NCBI GenBank assembly: GCA_003511885.1
Contig: DOIX01000219.1
Location: forward strand, 1 to 8,852
Source: Cyanobacteria bacterium UBA11153
GTDB taxonomy: Bacteria > Cyanobacteriota > Cyanobacteriia > Cyanobacteriales > Coleofasciculaceae
DNA length: 8,852 bases
Direction: 5' to 3'
Positions 1-7,037 of this stretch are shown here, in pieces; the first letter of the stretch is position 1, and each line of letters starts with the position of its first letter. A model generated the notes under the pieces. The model searched no databases. It worked only from the letters and a program-made list of their open reading frames with translations, and had not been told where the DNA came from. The position numbers and the translations under genes were made by a program.

Positions 1-140
1 GCACACTAAGTACGGTAGACCCAGAATAACGTAGCTTGAAAATATGTCCTAACCTTAATGCGTAGCGCTATACATCAATAACGTTATGAAGAGAAGCGAT
101 AACCCTTCCTGAGTAAAGGTTTGATGAACATGACGATAAT

Positions 141-168
141 TGTCAACTGTCCGCTGTCAACTGTCCAC
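141..168. repeat. Two tandem copies of a 14-bp repeat
   Basis: The 12-mer tgtcaactgtcc occurs at 141-152 and again at 155-166, giving a 14-bp period (the third-last linker base of each unit differs: gc versus ac). Such short tandem repeats are common between cyanobacterial genes. The rest of the 1-296 leader shows no convincing promoter; a small hairpin with a 6-bp stem (agacag/ctgtct) lies at 264-279, just ahead of the channel gene. Confidence 0.7.
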
Positions 169-296
169 CGCTACACATAATGGCTAAAATTATTTCGGTA
201 GTGGTGTCTTCAGATACAACAATTTTCGATGGGATGGGAGAAGATATGGCTTTCCCTGGTAAAAGACAGAGATCTGTCTATCAATAAAACTGATTT

Positions 297-1985
297 ATGA
301 AATCCCGTATTATTGTATGTGGCTTGGGTCGTACTGGATATCAAATTTTTTCTCTACTCAGAGAACAAGGAGCTGCGGTTATTGGTATTAGCGATCGCGT
401 GATTCCTGGTGAAGGGCACGATCTGACCATCGGAGATTTCCGAGATCCTGCCACATTACTGGCTGCGGGGATTAAGGATGCCCACACCTTGGTTCTCTCT
501 GGTAGCGATGATGGATTAAATTTAGCTGTGTTAACTCAAGCACGGTTACTTAATCCCCGAATTAGAATTATTAATCGGTTATTTAATCATAATTTAGGCG
601 AACGATTAGATCGGATTCTTCCCAATCATTTAAGCATGAGTGTGGCGGCTTTAGCTGCTCCTGTATTTACTTTTGCCGCTTTGGGAAATCGAGCAATTGG
701 GCAATTGCAAATGTTTAATCAAACTTGGCCAATTCATGAAGAATATATTGATGAGAATCACCCGTGGTTCGATCGTTCTTTAGCGGATTTGTGGGAAAAG
801 CGATCGCGGATGTTAATTTATTACTTACCTGCGATCGGACATATTAATTTAGTGACGGGTGTGGTCCAGCGGCTCAAGCTGGCAGTGGGCGATCGCCTAA
901 TTGTGGGAAGTAAGCCCAATGTCCGCAGCCGTAGGCGTTTCAGATTACAGAAATTTCTGAAGGCGATCGCTAATTTACAACAGTTTCAGCGTCATGCTCA
1001 ATCTATGTTATTGGTAACGCTTGTTTTATTTGTAACAATATTTGTGGCGACGGTGACCTATGTTAGTTTTGATTTTAATACATCGGTTGTCGATGCTATT
1101 TATTTTTCGGTGGGGATGATTACTGGAGCAGGTGGGGAGGAACAAGTAGTGGAAAAATCTCCTCATACGATTAAGTTATTTACCGCTATCATGATGTTAG
1201 TGGGAACGGGGACAGTAGGGATTTTTTATGCCATACTGAATGATTTTATTTTAGGGACTCGTTTGCGTCAGTTTTGGGATGCGGCACGGGTGCCGAATCG
1301 CAATCATTATATTGTCTGTGGATTGGGAGGAATTGGTGTCCAAATTGTGAATCAACTTCATCATAATGGTTATGAAGTTGTGGTAATTGAACGAGATCAG
1401 GATAACCGTTTTATGGGCGTTATTCGTTCATTAGGAGTACCTGTAATTTTAGGAGATGGCAGTTTTTCTGGAACTCTAGAAGCAGCCAATATTAATAAGG
1501 CTGAAGCACTATTAGTGGTGACAAGTAATGATATGACGAATGTAGAAATTGCCCTTAGTGCTAAGGCTTTGGCTGGTAATTTACGAGTTATTGTCCGGAA
1601 TCACGACTCCGAATTTGCGCGTGGCGTACAACAGGTGTTTAATTTTGAGGTAGTATTGAGTCCTACAGAATTAGCTACACCTGCTTTTGCTGCTGCTGCT
1701 TTGGGGGGCAGAATTTTAGGGAATGGGATTACTGGTAATACTCTTTGGGTAGCATTAGCGATCGCAATTACTCCGGATCTGACTTTTTGTGGAAGGCGGG
1801 TGAAGGATTTAACCAGGGAGGTTGATTTTGTTCCTTTATATATTGAAGCTAAATCTCAAACTATTCACGGCTGGGATTTATTGGAAAAAGTCCTAAATCC
1901 TGGGGATGTTTTATATTTAACTATCCCTGCCAGTGAGTTAGAAGAATTGTGGCGGGTTACTCCTGCTCAGTTGGTGGCTAGTTGA
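297..1985 (+). CDS. Potassium-channel-like protein, RCK - two-helix pore - RCK
   Basis: This is a 562-residue inner-membrane protein. An N-terminal Rossmann RCK/TrkA-N domain (about 1-120, dinucleotide motif GLGRTG at 9-14) is followed by an RCK-C-like part (about 140-205). A basic stretch (208-220) leads into membrane helix 1 (about 237-258), a re-entrant pore segment (about 266-285) and helix 2 (about 294-319). A second RCK domain (about 336-475, GLGGIG at 342-347, acidic strand end VVVIERD) and a second RCK-C domain (about 480-553) follow. RCK domains bind NAD(H), nucleotides or ions and gate K+ channels and Trk/Ktr transporters, so the protein is probably a nucleotide-gated cation channel. 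The filter position reads MITGAGGEEQ (274-283) rather than TVGYGD, so K+ selectivity is unproven. The ATG at 297 is chosen because the Rossmann motif begins nine residues later and stops in frame lie just upstream. No clear Shine-Dalgarno sequence is visible. Five HIP1 sites lie within the gene. Confidence 0.88.
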   Translation: MKSRIIVCGLGRTGYQIFSLLREQGAAVIGISDRVIPGEGHDLTIGDFRDPATLLAAGIKDAHTLVLSGSDDGLNLAVLTQARLLNPRIRIINRLFNHNLGERLDRILPNHLSMSVAALAAPVFTFAALGNRAIGQLQMFNQTWPIHEEYIDENHPWFDRSLADLWEKRSRMLIYYLPAIGHINLVTGVVQRLKLAVGDRLIVGSKPNVRSRRRFRLQKFLKAIANLQQFQRHAQSMLLVTLVLFVTIFVATVTYVSFDFNTSVVDAIYFSVGMITGAGGEEQVVEKSPHTIKLFTAIMMLVGTGTVGIFYAILNDFILGTRLRQFWDAARVPNRNHYIVCGLGGIGVQIVNQLHHNGYEVVVIERDQDNRFMGVIRSLGVPVILGDGSFSGTLEAANINKAEALLVVTSNDMTNVEIALSAKALAGNLRVIVRNHDSEFARGVQQVFNFEVVLSPTELATPAFAAAALGGRILGNGITGNTLWVALAIAITPDLTFCGRRVKDLTREVDFVPLYIEAKSQTIHGWDLLEKVLNPGDVLYLTIPASELEELWRVTPAQLVAS

Positions 1986-2075
1986 TAGGATTGGTCGAGA
2001 TTTGGGGTAAAATCAGACAAAATCTTGGCATCACAATAACATTGCTGACCGCAACGCTCCGGATCTTAAAATTTG

Positions 2076-2081
2076 TAACTA
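2076..2081. repeat. Left copy of candidate target duplication TAACTA
   Basis: The six bases immediately outside the left inverted repeat match the six immediately outside the right one (3754-3759). The terminal TA pair could instead belong to the inverted repeat, so the true duplication length is somewhat uncertain. Confidence 0.65.
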
Positions 2082-2131
2082 GGGCTTGCTGAATAAGTCG
2101 GAGAAAAACAACTGATGGATTAATTAGTTAT

Positions 2132-3633
2132 TTAAGCTAAAAGGAATGATGAGGTTTTTCTCTTGACAAGTACCTCAAACATAATCTTTAATAATAGTTG
2201 CCTGACCAAAAAGGTATGGTTTTGCTTAAAAGACAAAAAAATCCCCAAAACCTGCCGGAGCAGGGTGGACAAATTCATGACTAAAAAAGTAATAGCCATA
2301 GCTGTTTGAGAAGTATGAGGGAGTTTAGCCATGACTCGATTTAGGCTAAATCTCCGCTTACAGATGCCAAATTTTCCCTCAATAGCATTACGAATCCTTT
2401 CATCTTCTAGTGCTTGCTTCTTCTGCGCTCGACTGACATTAGCTGGGGGTCTTCCTAAAGGAGGACCACTGATTCTAATTCCTCTTTCTTTACAGAATGC
2501 TCGATTTGAACGGGTGCGATAAATTTTATCTACATGGACAGATTCTGGATAGAATCCTGTGTAACTTTTAAAGGCTTCGATTTGAGCTTTTAAATCTCCT
2601 GATTCATTAAAGTTATCCCAGCTTATACGGTCTAAAAATACATATCCATCTCTCACACTTGCCGATATTTTTGCTCCAAATTCTACAGATGTTCCGGCTT
2701 TTCCTCTCACAATTGGACGGATATGAGGTTGACTTAAACTGACTATTCTGTCGTCAATTCTTGAGGCTTTATTCTCATACATCCATTCCTGTTGACGATA
2801 AACTTCCGCCACCACCAGCAAGCTCTTATATTGAGAACTGCTCAAAACCTCAAGTGACCCCCCCGTCTGAATTAGCTGGTCGATGTGCCCTAAGTTTCTT
2901 TTGATATATTGGAGTTGTTTTCTGATCGCTTTTCTGATTTCTTTTCGAGACGCTCTCCGTTTTTTGGCGACCTTCAAGTAATATGAGCGGGCGATATTTT
3001 TATAAGTTTTTGGCTTTTTCTCTAGTTGACCCTTCAGGGAGTTATAGAGAGTATCTACAAGCTTTTCTGTTTTGACTCTCGCTTGATTTAATATTCCCAA
3101 ATCATGAGGATAGCTGATATCGGCTGGCGCACAAGTGGCATCCAGGATTAATTGACCTTTATTTAAGGTCTCTTTTGTTTCTTTCTTTTCTGAATCAGAG
3201 CTTTTTTTTTAGCTTCTTCCTCCGCTTCTTCTTGTATCTTCTTCACCATCCTTTCATTTATTTGATTGACTAAATTTACGTTTATTCTTTCTCTAAATCT
3301 TACCAAGAGTGAGGCATCAAAAGGCTCATCGTTCCTGTAATGGGTTTGACCAATAAAGTATTGTAAGTAGGGGTTTTCCTTGAGCTGTTCTACTGTTTCC
3401 CTATCACTTGTTCCTAATTTTTCTTTAATTATTAATGCACCCAATGCCATCCGAAATGGCAAGGCGGGTGCCCCCATATCAACCGAAAAATTTTTCGCGT
3501 ATTCTGCTTCAAATTCATCCCAAGGTATCAGGTGAGCCATGATTACCCACCTATTATCTTGTGATAACTTTCCCGAAAATGGCAGTTCAAAGTTTTCTGG
3601 TGGGGTGGGGTTTGAGGAAGCTTTTCGGTACAT
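2132..3633 (-). CDS. IS5-type DDE transposase, two frames joined at an A9 run
   Basis: An upstream frame (3633-3163, 156 codons) holds the start and the DUF772-like N-terminal domain (about 45-125, containing SDRETVEQLKENPYLQYFIG). A second frame reads on to the stop at 2132. At 3202-3210 the coding strand has gct-AAAAAAAAA-gct. A -1 shift there, or one extra A in the mRNA, joins the frames into about 500 residues. In that fusion the candidate catalytic triad is D165 (LILDATCAPAD), D369 (VHVDKIYRT) and E419 (NAIEGKFG). The second frame is open all the way from the A run through a charged linker to the catalytic core, so no other lesion is needed. Without the shift, only a protein lacking the catalytic domain is made, ending ALIQKRKKQKRP. 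The start at 3633 is supported by an excellent Shine-Dalgarno sequence. The shift could be programmed or a simple loss mutation. Confidence 0.85.
3202..3210 (-). other. A9 slippery run, candidate -1 frameshift or slippage site
   Basis: The plus strand has nine T here, so the transposase mRNA has nine A. Read as three AAA codons, a -1 slip gives the next codon AGC and continues into the frame of the catalytic domain. Polymerase slippage adding one A would have the same effect. Several IS families use A-rich sites of this kind to make their transposase. The alternative is a recent one-base deletion in a former A10 run. Confidence 0.6.
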
Positions 3634-3640
3634 TTTCCCT

Positions 3641-3646
3641 CCTCCT
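3641..3646 (-). promoter_or_regulatory. Shine-Dalgarno AGGAGG of the IS transposase
   Basis: Reading the minus strand, AGGAGG lies seven bases ahead of the ATG at 3633. It is a perfect consensus site and fixes the start. None of the four full-length host genes here has one as strong. Confidence 0.8.
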
Positions 3647-3665
3647 GGTACAAGGATTTTGTCCT

Positions 3666-3671
3666 ATTATA
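3666..3671 (-). promoter_or_regulatory. Candidate -10 box TATAAT for the transposase
   Basis: The minus strand has a perfect TATAAT 32 bases ahead of the start codon. A TTGACA occurs upstream (3697-3702), but the 25-base spacing is too wide for a standard sigma-70 promoter. The -10 element may therefore act alone or the match may be chance. Confidence 0.4.
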
Positions 3672-3862
3672 CCTGATTTCCTGGGAGCTTCACACCTGTC
3701 AATCCGGCTCAACGTGTTGATAGCTCAGGGTTTCAGCTTTATGCAGCAAGCCCTAACTATGCCTGATTGTGGGAAATCCCTGAGTATCCAAAAAGGAAGC
3801 AAAAGGTGAAACTCTCATTTTGTAAGCTGTGTAGCACCCAGATTCGCTTTGTATACTCCCGT

Positions 3863-3878
3863 CAGCAAACCCTAACTA
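3863..3878. repeat. Copy of the IS right-end sequence plus TAACTA
   Basis: cagcaaaccctaacta repeats the sequence of the right IS end and its flank (cagcaagccctaacta, 3744-3759) with one mismatch, 119 bases away. It is not explained by the element itself. It could be a solo end from an earlier insertion or a dispersed repeat. Confidence 0.6.
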
Positions 3879-3909
3879 CACCAGTGGGTATTGCTATATT
3901 TGCGATTGG

Positions 3910-4596
3910 TTATTCTCCAGGATAATTGGATAATATGGACTTGGCTTCAGGAAAAAGAATACCTTTATTACCGGATTTCCATTTGGGGTATTTATTCATA
4001 ACGCGGTTGTAAATTTCTGCATCTACAAACCAGGATAACCAAGCCTGTAAATGGGGTAATGGCTGTTGGTTAAACCAAGGTAAGTCAGTATGGGCAAATT
4101 GACGAACAAATGGCGCGATTGCCATATCTGCCAAACCTGGATAATTACCAAATAAATATCTGGTTTTGCTTAACTGTCTGTTGAGTCTTTCCAGATATAA
4201 ATAACCTGCATCGCGATGGACAATACCGTCAATGTTTTCATAACGGTTAGGATATTTATAACGATCCAGATTATATTTAAAATCGCCATCGCATTCAGTA
4301 ATTAATTCGCGCATTCCTGCCAAATCTCCTGACTCTGGCATTAACCATTTTTCCGGATCGTTTTGCGTCAATGCCCACAACATAATATCAAGACTTTCCT
4401 CCATGACACGCCCATCAATATCAATTAATACTGGCACTGTACCTTTAGGAGATACAGCCAACATTTCCGGTGGTTTATCCCGCAAAAAGACTTCCCGTAA
4501 CTCGCAGACACAATTACTCACAACTAAAGCCAAACGTGCCCGCATCGCATAAGGGCAGCGACGGAAAGAATAGAAAATTGGATATAGCCTTTGCAT
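3910..4596 (-). CDS. Glutathione S-transferase-like protein
   Basis: This is a 228-residue soluble protein with the two-domain GST layout. The N-terminal thioredoxin fold (about 1-80) has the active-site-like motif RRCPYAMRAR with Cys14. It also has the cis-proline strand GTVPVL (Pro55) and the glutamate-serine pair (E67, S68) that holds the gamma-glutamyl part of glutathione. The helical C-terminal domain (about 90-220) includes LFGNYPGLADMAIAPFVRQF, with the conserved Asp that stabilises the fold. A Cys in the active site suggests an omega- or glutaredoxin-like GST acting as a thiol transferase or dehydroascorbate/quinone reductase rather than a classical conjugating enzyme. The substrate cannot be read from sequence. 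The ATG at 4596 has no clear Shine-Dalgarno sequence; a purine-rich tract on the plus strand (4624-4666) gives its leader a C/T-rich stretch. It follows trhO in the same direction, with a candidate terminator between them, so it is probably transcribed separately. Confidence 0.88.
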   Translation of the reverse strand: MQRLYPIFYSFRRCPYAMRARLALVVSNCVCELREVFLRDKPPEMLAVSPKGTVPVLIDIDGRVMEESLDIMLWALTQNDPEKWLMPESGDLAGMRELITECDGDFKYNLDRYKYPNRYENIDGIVHRDAGYLYLERLNRQLSKTRYLFGNYPGLADMAIAPFVRQFAHTDLPWFNQQPLPHLQAWLSWFVDAEIYNRVMNKYPKWKSGNKGILFPEAKSILSNYPGE

Positions 4597-4683
4597 TTGA
4601 AATGTGAAACTATATTGGATAGTAAAAGGGAAGAAAGAATGGGAAACAAGAAAGAGTAGAAAGGGGTTTACGCATTTTTTCCA

Positions 4684-4707
4684 CTAGGAAAAACTCAGAC
4701 TGAGTTT
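4684..4707 (-). terminator. Candidate intrinsic terminator of trhO
   Basis: Reading the minus strand, aaactcag-t-ctgagttt forms a hairpin (4691-4707) 41 bases past the trhO stop, and the right arm runs straight into a T run (gagtttttcc). The stem is AT-rich and the practical loop is 3-5 bases, so strength is moderate. Confidence 0.5.
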
Positions 4708-4747
4708 CACAAATAATTTAAACAGGCTATATGGATTGATCATAGGA

Positions 4748-5695
4748 TTAGCTGCTCGTATCATTATCTGGTTTCTGAGAATCGTAACTAGCGCCGATAT
4801 GTATTTGATTGCGAAGATTAGCCAATTCAACCTGACGTTGCCTTTCCGCAAAACCTCTTTTTTTATCCTCAGTTTTCGTTCCATAACAATAAGAACAACT
4901 TACGCCTCTTTCAAACAATTCCGAAGCCATATCTTCTTGACTAATTGGGTGACGACAAGCACGACAAAGTTCATAATGACCAGGCTTTAACCCATGACTT
5001 ACAGAAACTCTCTCATCAAAGACAAAACATTCACCTTCCCAACGACTTTCTGATTCCGGTACTATTTCCAAATACTTTAAAATTCCACCTTCCAAGTGAT
5101 AGACTTCATTAAAACCCTCACTTCGCAAAAAAGCCGTAGATTTCTCGCAGCGAATCCCACCCGTACAAAACATTGCCACCTTGGGTTTATCTCTTAATGC
5201 CTTTTCTTTCCTTACCCATTCCGGTAACTCTGAAAAACTTGTAGTTTTGGGATTGATTGCACCTTTAAAAGTACCAATCGATACCTCATAATCATTACGG
5301 ACATCAACCACGATGGTATCAGGATCGTCAATTAACTTATTCCATTCTTCCGGTTTAACATATTTACCCGCCATCTGACTGGGATTAATATCAGGTATAC
5401 CCATAGTGACAATTTCCCGCTTCAAACGTACCTTCATCCGATAAAAAGGTATCTTCTCCGAGAAAGATTCCTTATGAGTCAAATCAGCCAAACGGGGATC
5501 TTGACGGAGGAATGCCAAGACTTGATAGACATACTCCGGCAAACCTGCGATCGTACCATTAATACCCTCTTGAGCCAGAAGAATCGTACCTTTTACCTGA
5601 TTGTGATTACAGCAGGCGAGGATAGGCGCTTTCAAATCCGCAAAATCCGATAACTCGACAAACTTATACAAAGCAGCAGTTAAGAAAACAGTCAT
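4748..5695 (-). CDS. trhO: tRNA uridine(34) hydroxylase, rhodanese family
   Basis: This 315-residue protein belongs to the YceA/TrhO family, which hydroxylates wobble uridine 34 of certain tRNAs to 5-hydroxyuridine using molecular oxygen. The N-terminal domain (about 1-95) carries the family pattern AALYKFVELSDF, KGTILLAQEGINGTIAG and FYRMKVRLKREIVTMG. The rhodanese domain (about 110-215) has VVDVRNDYEVSIGTFKGA and the loop CTGGIRCEKS with the predicted active cysteine at residue 177 and a second cysteine at 183. The C-terminal part has two CxxC pairs (LCRACRHP and CSYCYG) that may bind zinc. The ATG at 5695 is preferred over an in-frame ATG at 5743 because family members begin just before the AALYKFV strand. 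The longer start would add 16 residues (MMIFKVFFAIANGKIS) unlike the family. A HIP1 site (5712-5719) lies in that upstream stretch. Confidence 0.93.
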   Translation of the reverse strand: MTVFLTAALYKFVELSDFADLKAPILACCNHNQVKGTILLAQEGINGTIAGLPEYVYQVLAFLRQDPRLADLTHKESFSEKIPFYRMKVRLKREIVTMGIPDINPSQMAGKYVKPEEWNKLIDDPDTIVVDVRNDYEVSIGTFKGAINPKTTSFSELPEWVRKEKALRDKPKVAMFCTGGIRCEKSTAFLRSEGFNEVYHLEGGILKYLEIVPESESRWEGECFVFDERVSVSHGLKPGHYELCRACRHPISQEDMASELFERGVSCSYCYGTKTEDKKRGFAERQRQVELANLRNQIHIGASYDSQKPDNDTSS

Positions 5696-5850
5696 TGATA
5701 TTTTACCGTTAGCGATCGCAAAAAAAACTTTAAAGATCATCATAGCAAAATATCCGCTTGATATCTGGTTATCGCTAATGGCTAAAGCAGGGCGGCGATA
5801 GCCGAGCCCGCTAGAGGTATCACCAAATACAGGTTTTCAACAAAATAGAT

Positions 5851-5856
5851 TATAAT
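5851..5856 (+). promoter_or_regulatory. Candidate -10 box ahead of a small ORF
   Basis: A perfect TATAAT lies 73 bases ahead of the small ORF at 5929. No good -35 match sits 16-18 bases upstream. It gains weight from its position ahead of a hairpin and a Shine-Dalgarno site. Confidence 0.4.
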
Positions 5857-5878
5857 TAACTACAGTAAGCGATCGATT

Positions 5879-5905
5879 TAGGAATATCAGCTTTGGAGCT
5901 TCCTA
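5879..5905 (+). other. Leader hairpin
   Basis: The arms taggaa (5879-5884) and ttccta (5900-5905) enclose a smaller gct/agc pair. The structure sits between the candidate -10 box and the ribosome binding site at 5918. It is not followed by a T run, so it is not a standard terminator. Confidence 0.5.
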
Positions 5906-5928
5906 ATAAATGAAGCTAGGAGTGTAAA

Positions 5929-5961
5929 ATGAATTCATCGATTATTAAAGAGGTAAAATAG
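5929..5961 (+). pseudogene. Start of an unknown small gene cut by an IS5-like element
   Basis: An ATG follows AGGAG (5918-5922) at six bases, one of the best ribosome binding sites in the window. The reading frame MNSSIIKEVK ends at a TAG that is made by the first bases of the inverted repeat of the IS5-like element. If the element is removed together with one copy of AAT, the frame continues across the junction (TGT ACT AAA ATG...) to a TAA at 7159-7161, giving about 26 codons ending SAKIQSR. If the duplicated bases are instead TA, a stop falls at the junction and the peptide is only ten residues. I recognise no family and propose no function. Confidence 0.35.
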
Positions 5962-5997
5962 ACATCTCCGAAATAAAAATACTCCCGATCAGAATTG

Positions 5998-6252
5998 ATG
6001 GTAGAATTAAATTTTACCATCAAACAAATGAGTATAATTAGAGAATTTATTGACCAGAATCCCCAGGAAACTAAAAGGTTATTAGGGATGGAGTATCCCC
6101 AATTGATAGATTTGATTAAATCAGCGGAGTTATTGGATGAAAAAAGAAGGCGAGAGCGAGATAAAACGAAAATTAGGTTAATTAAATCTGGTAGCGGGTG
6201 TCCAAGTAAATTATCAGTTGAAGATCGGCTTTTGCTCACCCTGATGGGGTGA
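5998..6252 (+). pseudogene. N-terminal fragment of an IS5-like transposase
   Basis: The 84-codon frame from the ATG at 5998 reads MVELNFTIKQMSIIREF... through a charged helix (KSAELLDEKRRRERDKTKIRL) to GSGCPSKLSVEDRLLLTLM. That is the usual N-terminal helix-turn-helix region of IS5-group transposases with a DDE_Tnp_4 core, which continue from this point with the YWREYRT-type sequence. Here the frame instead meets GGG TGA at the junction with the ISL3 remnant. The entire DDE catalytic domain is gone, so the fragment cannot be active. An in-frame TTG at 5995 is an alternative start. Confidence 0.75.
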
Positions 6253-6937
6253 CAACTATAGCATTCGGGCAAATTTTTTTGACCAATGATTTGTCGTTTC
6301 CCGTCATATCCATACTGACTTCCTCTATTTGTTCTAATACTTTTTCGCTCCAGCTCTTCATGACTTTCTCAATCTCAGCTTGTTTTCGCTCACTCACCAA
6401 TCCAATTAATTTATGATTTGACAAGTCTACTAATACTACAATAAATTTACCCTGACCTTTAACCAAACTAATTTCATCTATTCCCAATTTTTGCAAATTA
6501 CTTAGATCAATATTTATGATTAATTTTCCGACTTCTTTGACCATTGACTCTACTTCTTCGACTGTTAATTTATTTTGATGAGCGACGTTCTTTATGTCGC
6601 TATGGATAACTTGTTGAGTAATATCTTTTGCGTATCTGTGAGTGAAATTCTTCTTATTTCCCACAAAATTTAAGGTTTCACTGAATGGTTTTAGACAATT
6701 TTGACACTTAAATCTCCGTCGATTTACGTACAACAATACTTCTCTATTGCCCAGAGGTAAATCTTTAACTAAATGTCTTTTATTCTGATGTAGACGGTGA
6801 CTTGTTTGACCACAACGGGGACAAACTGTTCTTTTATTAGTAGATTTAACGAAAAGAATTAATATATTTTCTGTTGATTGAATTTCTTCTACTATAACTC
6901 CCGGTAAATTGAGAATTCTGGTCATTAATTTATTCAT
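6236..6937 (-). pseudogene. Truncated ISL3-family transposase
   Basis: From the ATG at 6937 the frame gives 233 residues, against roughly 400 for an intact ISL3 transposase. It opens MNKLMTRILNLPGVIVEE. A zinc-finger domain follows (about 38-90), with CPRCG and CQNC cysteine pairs, then a helix-turn-helix region (about 95-145, HRYAKDITQQVIHSDIKNVA). The start of the DDE_Tnp_ISL3 domain holds two probable catalytic aspartates (LGIDEISLVKG and VSMDMTGNDKSLV). It breaks off after KKICPNAIV, just before the DRFHV-type segment, and the final catalytic Glu is absent. The last codons (about TPSG and the stop) are read from the neighbouring IS5-like sequence. A TTG at 6991 would extend the frame by 18 codons but lies in a palindrome, so the ATG is preferred. 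Confidence 0.85.
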
Positions 6938-7037
6938 AATAATCTCGGTTTTTGTCACTTGAGGATGAGACTTAGAACAAAAACCTGTCAATCCCTTACT
7001 GCGTGAGGGATTGACAGCTTGTTGTCACCCCGTCAGG
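6240..7037 (-). mobile_element. ISL3 remnant bounded by 17-bp inverted repeats
   Basis: The block containing the truncated ISL3 transposase is bounded by cctgatggggtgacaac (6240-6256) and gttgtcaccccgtcagg (7021-7037), inverted copies with 16 of 17 matches. The left copy overlaps the end of both transposase fragments: ctgatg encodes Leu-Met of the IS5-like frame. It may therefore not be a genuine IS end. No clear target duplication is seen outside the repeats. Confidence 0.55.
6985..7017. repeat. 33-nt near-perfect palindrome upstream of the ISL3 gene
   Basis: Arms ctgtcaatccct and agggattgacag flank a short centre (tactgcgtg), with one T:G pair and further complementary bases inside. It sits 48 bases ahead of the ISL3 start codon and three bases from the right boundary repeat. 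It could be an end-binding site for the transposase or a transcription-blocking hairpin. Confidence 0.65.

Larger units (their letters stand above)
2082..3753 (-). mobile_element. Complete IS5-superfamily-like insertion sequence, 1672 bp
   Basis: The element is defined by terminal inverted repeats gggcttgctgaataa (2082-2096) and ttatgcagcaagccc (3739-3753), which match at 14 of 15 positions. The 6-bp sequence TAACTA flanks both ends directly (2076-2081 and 3754-3759), fitting a target-site duplication. The single transposase is on the minus strand and fills most of the element. It lies between the convergent channel and GST genes and appears not to have broken a gene. The family (IS5/IS1182-type with an N-terminal DUF772 domain) is recognised from the protein; the exact IS name is not known to me. 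It carries no HIP1 site, unlike the host genes. Confidence 0.85.

Noticed and set aside
180..287. A 35-codon frame (MAKIISVVVSS...) ending nine bases before the channel start
   Set aside because: It has no ribosome binding site, resembles no family I know, and is separated from the channel by two in-frame stops. Chance is the simpler explanation.
2331..2522. Plus-strand ORF of 63 codons
   Set aside because: It lies entirely opposite the catalytic half of the IS transposase and has no family features.
3561..3809. Plus-strand ORF of 82 codons across the IS right end
   Set aside because: It runs antisense to the transposase start and through the inverted repeat; no supporting signals.
4684..4990. 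Short ORFs on both strands at the 3' end of trhO
   Set aside because: They overlap trhO in other frames, or its terminator, and have compositions expected of shadow frames.
5916..6272. Minus-strand ORF of 118 codons opposite the IS5-like fragment
   Set aside because: It crosses the inverted repeat and the IS fusion point and is antisense to a recognisable transposase N-terminus.
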